Below, piece by piece: positions 4,068-6,005 of a DNA stretch of 6,005 nt. Made by a program: the position numbers and the translations under genes. The notes under the pieces were generated by a model. That model was not told where the DNA came from. It searched no databases and saw only the letters and a list, made by a program, of their open reading frames with translations. This DNA comes from Anaerolineae bacterium (GTDB taxonomy: Bacteria > Chloroflexota > Anaerolineae > 4572-78), in the NCBI GenBank assembly GCA_027022125.1, contig JALVZI010000479.1, forward strand, positions 1-6,005, in the 5' to 3' direction. How positions within the stretch are numbered: the first letter of the stretch is position 1; each line of letters starts with the position of its first letter.

Positions 4068-5651
4068 ATGAGTAACACAAACGCCCCCAATATCGTTTTT
4101 ATCGTGCTCGACACACATCGTTTCGACCGTATTTCAGCCTATGGCTACCACCGCGACACCACCCCCAATCTGGATGATTTCGGCAGACACGCCACCGTGT
4201 TCGAGAACGGTATCTCCACTGCCCAATGGACAATCCCGTCTCACGCGGCAATGTTCACCGGAGAATACCCCACCACCCACCAAACCCTGCAAGCGCATCA
4301 CCGGCTGGATAGCCGCATCAAAACCATCGCCACCCATTTGAGCGAACACGGCTACAAAACCATCGGTTTTTGCAATAACCCGCTGGTCGGTATTTTGGAT
4401 AACGGCTTGCGGCAGGGTTTTCAGACGTTTTACAATTACGGCGGCGCGGTTCCTTCCGTGCCGAAATCATCTTCAAAATTGCCTAAACCCATCAACGCCA
4501 TTTGGGAATGGTACACCCAGCAATTGCGGAAACTATCGTATCCCATTCAAAATGCCTTCGCGCAATCCGATTTTCTCTTCCAACTTTCGATGAATCCGAT
4601 GCTGGTGCCGCTGTGGTCGAAATTCGCCAATTTTAAAGGCGATACCGCCCGCAGCCTGCGAGATACGGTGGACTTTCTGCGAGATGTGCAGCGCAACCAC
4701 CGCGACCAGCCGCATTTCACTTTTGTGAATCTGATGGAACCACATCTGCCATATTCGCCGCCCGACACGTTTGTGGATAAATATGCACCGTATTTTAAAG
4801 AAGAACGGGAAGTGCGCGATTTTATGCGAAAATACAATTCGCAGGCATTCCGCTGGCTATTGCCACTGGAAGAACGCTGGAAGAAGATGGAATCGGCGGT
4901 GCTGAACGATATGTACGATGCCGAAGTGGCATATCAAGACCACCTGCTGGCGCCGCTGCTGGAATTTTTGACTCGCGAAGATGTGGCGGAAAACACGCTC
5001 ACCATCATCGTCGGCGACCATGGCGAAGGGCTGGGCGAGCACAGTTTTATGGGACACTCGTTTGTGGCGTATCAGGAATTGGTGCACGTGCCGCTGATGA
5101 TAAAATTCCCCGCCGAAACCGGCGCGGGACAGCGCGTGACAGAAGCCGTTTCCACCCGCCGTCTATTCCACACTGCGCTCGACTGCGCGGGCATTCAGGT
5201 GCACGAAACGGAAACCCAACCCGCTACCGATGTGCAGCAACTCAATCTGCTGCGCACCGTGCAGGGCAACGACCCGGAACACGAACTGGTTTTCGCCGAA
5301 GCGTATGCCCCCAACACCTTCCTGTCGATGATGGAGACTCACACCCCGCAACTGATTGACTCGTTCTACTGCCGGTTGAACCGGCGGGCGGTGGTGCAAA
5401 AAAGCAAAAAACTGGTGCGCATTGACGGCGTGCAGGATGAACTTTTCGATTTGGCAACCGACCCGCAGGAAACACACGATTTATCGGCGGAACACGCCTC
5501 CATCGCCAGAAAACTGGCGGGGAAACTGGATGCTTTTATGACGCAGGCTATCGCCCGCCGCCCCGACACGTGGCAAACGCATCACTCGCTCAATTTGGAA
5601 GAAGACGAAAATCTAATGAACCAGCTCCGTGGGCTGGGATACATCGAATGA
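4068..5651 (+). CDS. Sulfatase / alkaline-phosphatase-superfamily hydrolase with Thr at the nucleophile position
   Basis: This 527-residue protein has the sulfatase fold: PNIVFIVLDTHRFD at 7-20 (metal ligand Asp15), SAYGY then TTPNLDDF at 23-38, WTIPSHAAMFTGEYP at 54-68, MEPHLPY at 223-229, the metal-binding GDHGEGLGEH at 316-325 (Asp317, His318), VPLMIKFP at 341-348 and the C-terminal ELFDLATDPQETHDL at 458-472. True sulfatases have Cys or Ser in C/S-x-P-S-R, which becomes formylglycine; here it is T55-I-P-S-H59, and the second Asp of the usual DD pair is Thr16. Thr nucleophiles are known in this superfamily in phosphodiesterases and phosphoglycerol transferases, so a phospho-substrate is as likely as a sulfate ester; the substrate is unknown. 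No signal peptide or membrane helix is seen, suggesting a cytoplasmic enzyme. It sits 7 nt upstream of lgt and is likely co-transcribed with it. Confidence 0.92.
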   Translation: MSNTNAPNIVFIVLDTHRFDRISAYGYHRDTTPNLDDFGRHATVFENGISTAQWTIPSHAAMFTGEYPTTHQTLQAHHRLDSRIKTIATHLSEHGYKTIGFCNNPLVGILDNGLRQGFQTFYNYGGAVPSVPKSSSKLPKPINAIWEWYTQQLRKLSYPIQNAFAQSDFLFQLSMNPMLVPLWSKFANFKGDTARSLRDTVDFLRDVQRNHRDQPHFTFVNLMEPHLPYSPPDTFVDKYAPYFKEEREVRDFMRKYNSQAFRWLLPLEERWKKMESAVLNDMYDAEVAYQDHLLAPLLEFLTREDVAENTLTIIVGDHGEGLGEHSFMGHSFVAYQELVHVPLMIKFPAETGAGQRVTEAVSTRRLFHTALDCAGIQVHETETQPATDVQQLNLLRTVQGNDPEHELVFAEAYAPNTFLSMMETHTPQLIDSFYCRLNRRAVVQKSKKLVRIDGVQDELFDLATDPQETHDLSAEHASIARKLAGKLDAFMTQAIARRPDTWQTHHSLNLEEDENLMNQLRGLGYIE

Positions 5652-5653
5652 GG
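5650..5653 (+). promoter_or_regulatory. lgt ribosome binding site overlapping the upstream stop
   Basis: GAGG, whose GA is part of the TGA stop of the sulfatase-like gene, lies 5 nt before the lgt ATG at 5659. Ribosomes ending the first gene could re-initiate directly, which suggests translational coupling. Confidence 0.75.
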
Positions 5654-5658
5654 CAAAA

Positions 5659-6005
5659 ATGATAAACCCAATTCTTTACACCATCCATCTCGGCAGCATC
5701 CAAATTCCCATCCGCTGGTACGGGTTACTGATTGTCACCGGCGCGGTTGCGGCATCATTTTATGCGACATGGTACATCAAACGGCGCGGCTATAACCCCG
5801 ACATCGTGTGGGATTCGCTGATATGGTTGCTGGTCAGCGGTATCATCGGGGCGCGGATATGGTATGTCGTCAACGATATGCTCGGCGGCAGCACCCGCTA
5901 TCTGCAAAACCCCGCCGAAATTCCGCAGATATGGCACGGCGGGCTGAACATTCTCGGCGGGGTGGTCGTCGCCGCGCTGGTCGGCTGGTGGTACACCAAC
6001 AAATA
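5659..6005 (+). CDS. lgt: Prolipoprotein diacylglyceryl transferase, N-terminal part (3' end outside window)
   Basis: Lgt is the inner-membrane enzyme that moves a diacylglyceryl group from phosphatidylglycerol to the lipobox cysteine of prelipoproteins. The first 115 residues are visible. They show NPILYTIHLG, then IRWYGLLI (16-25 region; Tyr21 aligns with E. coli Tyr26), a first membrane helix about 21-40, a second about 50-71 with GARIWYV (64-70), and IWHGGLNILGG (91-101) leading into a third helix. The last motif corresponds to E. coli VWDGGMSFHGG; the residue aligned with E. coli His103 is Leu99 here. The later signature with the conserved Arg and Asn lies beyond the window. The start is fixed by the Shine-Dalgarno overlapping the previous stop. 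Family assignment is secure; whether the gene is intact cannot be seen. Confidence 0.95.
   Translation, partial: MINPILYTIHLGSIQIPIRWYGLLIVTGAVAASFYATWYIKRRGYNPDIVWDSLIWLLVSGIIGARIWYVVNDMLGGSTRYLQNPAEIPQIWHGGLNILGGVVVAALVGWWYTNK

Overview
The window looks like ordinary bacterial chromosome of moderate GC content, with four protein-coding genes separated by repeat-rich spacers. A Chloroflexota origin (Anaerolineae-like) is my best guess. It rests on the style of the secreted triple-LysM protein, the lone GAF protein, the sulfatase-fold protein with a DT/TxPSH active site, and spacers full of small palindromes and 7-8 nt tandem tracts. None of these is diagnostic, so the assignment is inference.

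Layout: positions 1-1223 (+) hold the C-terminal motor and DNA-reading domains of an FtsK/SpoIIIE DNA translocase that starts outside the window. A 160-nt spacer (1224-1383) carries a 9-nt-periodic GATT tract, a five-unit heptamer tract and a good extended -10 promoter. That promoter serves a single-gene GAF-domain sensor protein at 1384-2004 (+). The convergent spacer 2005-2287 is almost filled by palindromic repeat modules, two of which look like intrinsic terminators for the minus strand. A secreted protein with three LysM modules and a duplicated C-terminal domain lies on the minus strand at 2288-3622.

The 445-nt divergent spacer 3623-4067 is the richest non-coding part. It holds a near-consensus minus-strand promoter whose -35 is buried in a perfect 17-nt palindrome, a candidate plus-strand promoter, a heptamer tract, a second copy of the 72-nt repeat seen at 2021-2092, an inverted partner of that repeat which could fold into a four-way structure with terminator-like arms, and a five-unit octamer tract ending just before a ribosome binding site.

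The plus strand then carries a sulfatase/alkaline-phosphatase-superfamily protein (4068-5651). Seven nucleotides later comes the start of lgt (5659 to the window end), a lipoprotein diacylglyceryl transferase, whose Shine-Dalgarno overlaps the preceding stop codon; these two are probably co-transcribed.

The genes do not form an obvious single pathway: chromosome segregation, signal sensing, cell-wall binding, a phospho/sulfo-hydrolase and lipoprotein maturation. I see no defence system, CRISPR array, RNA gene or intact mobile element. The most interesting material is the modular palindromic repeats in both spacers and the atypical active site of the sulfatase-fold protein.
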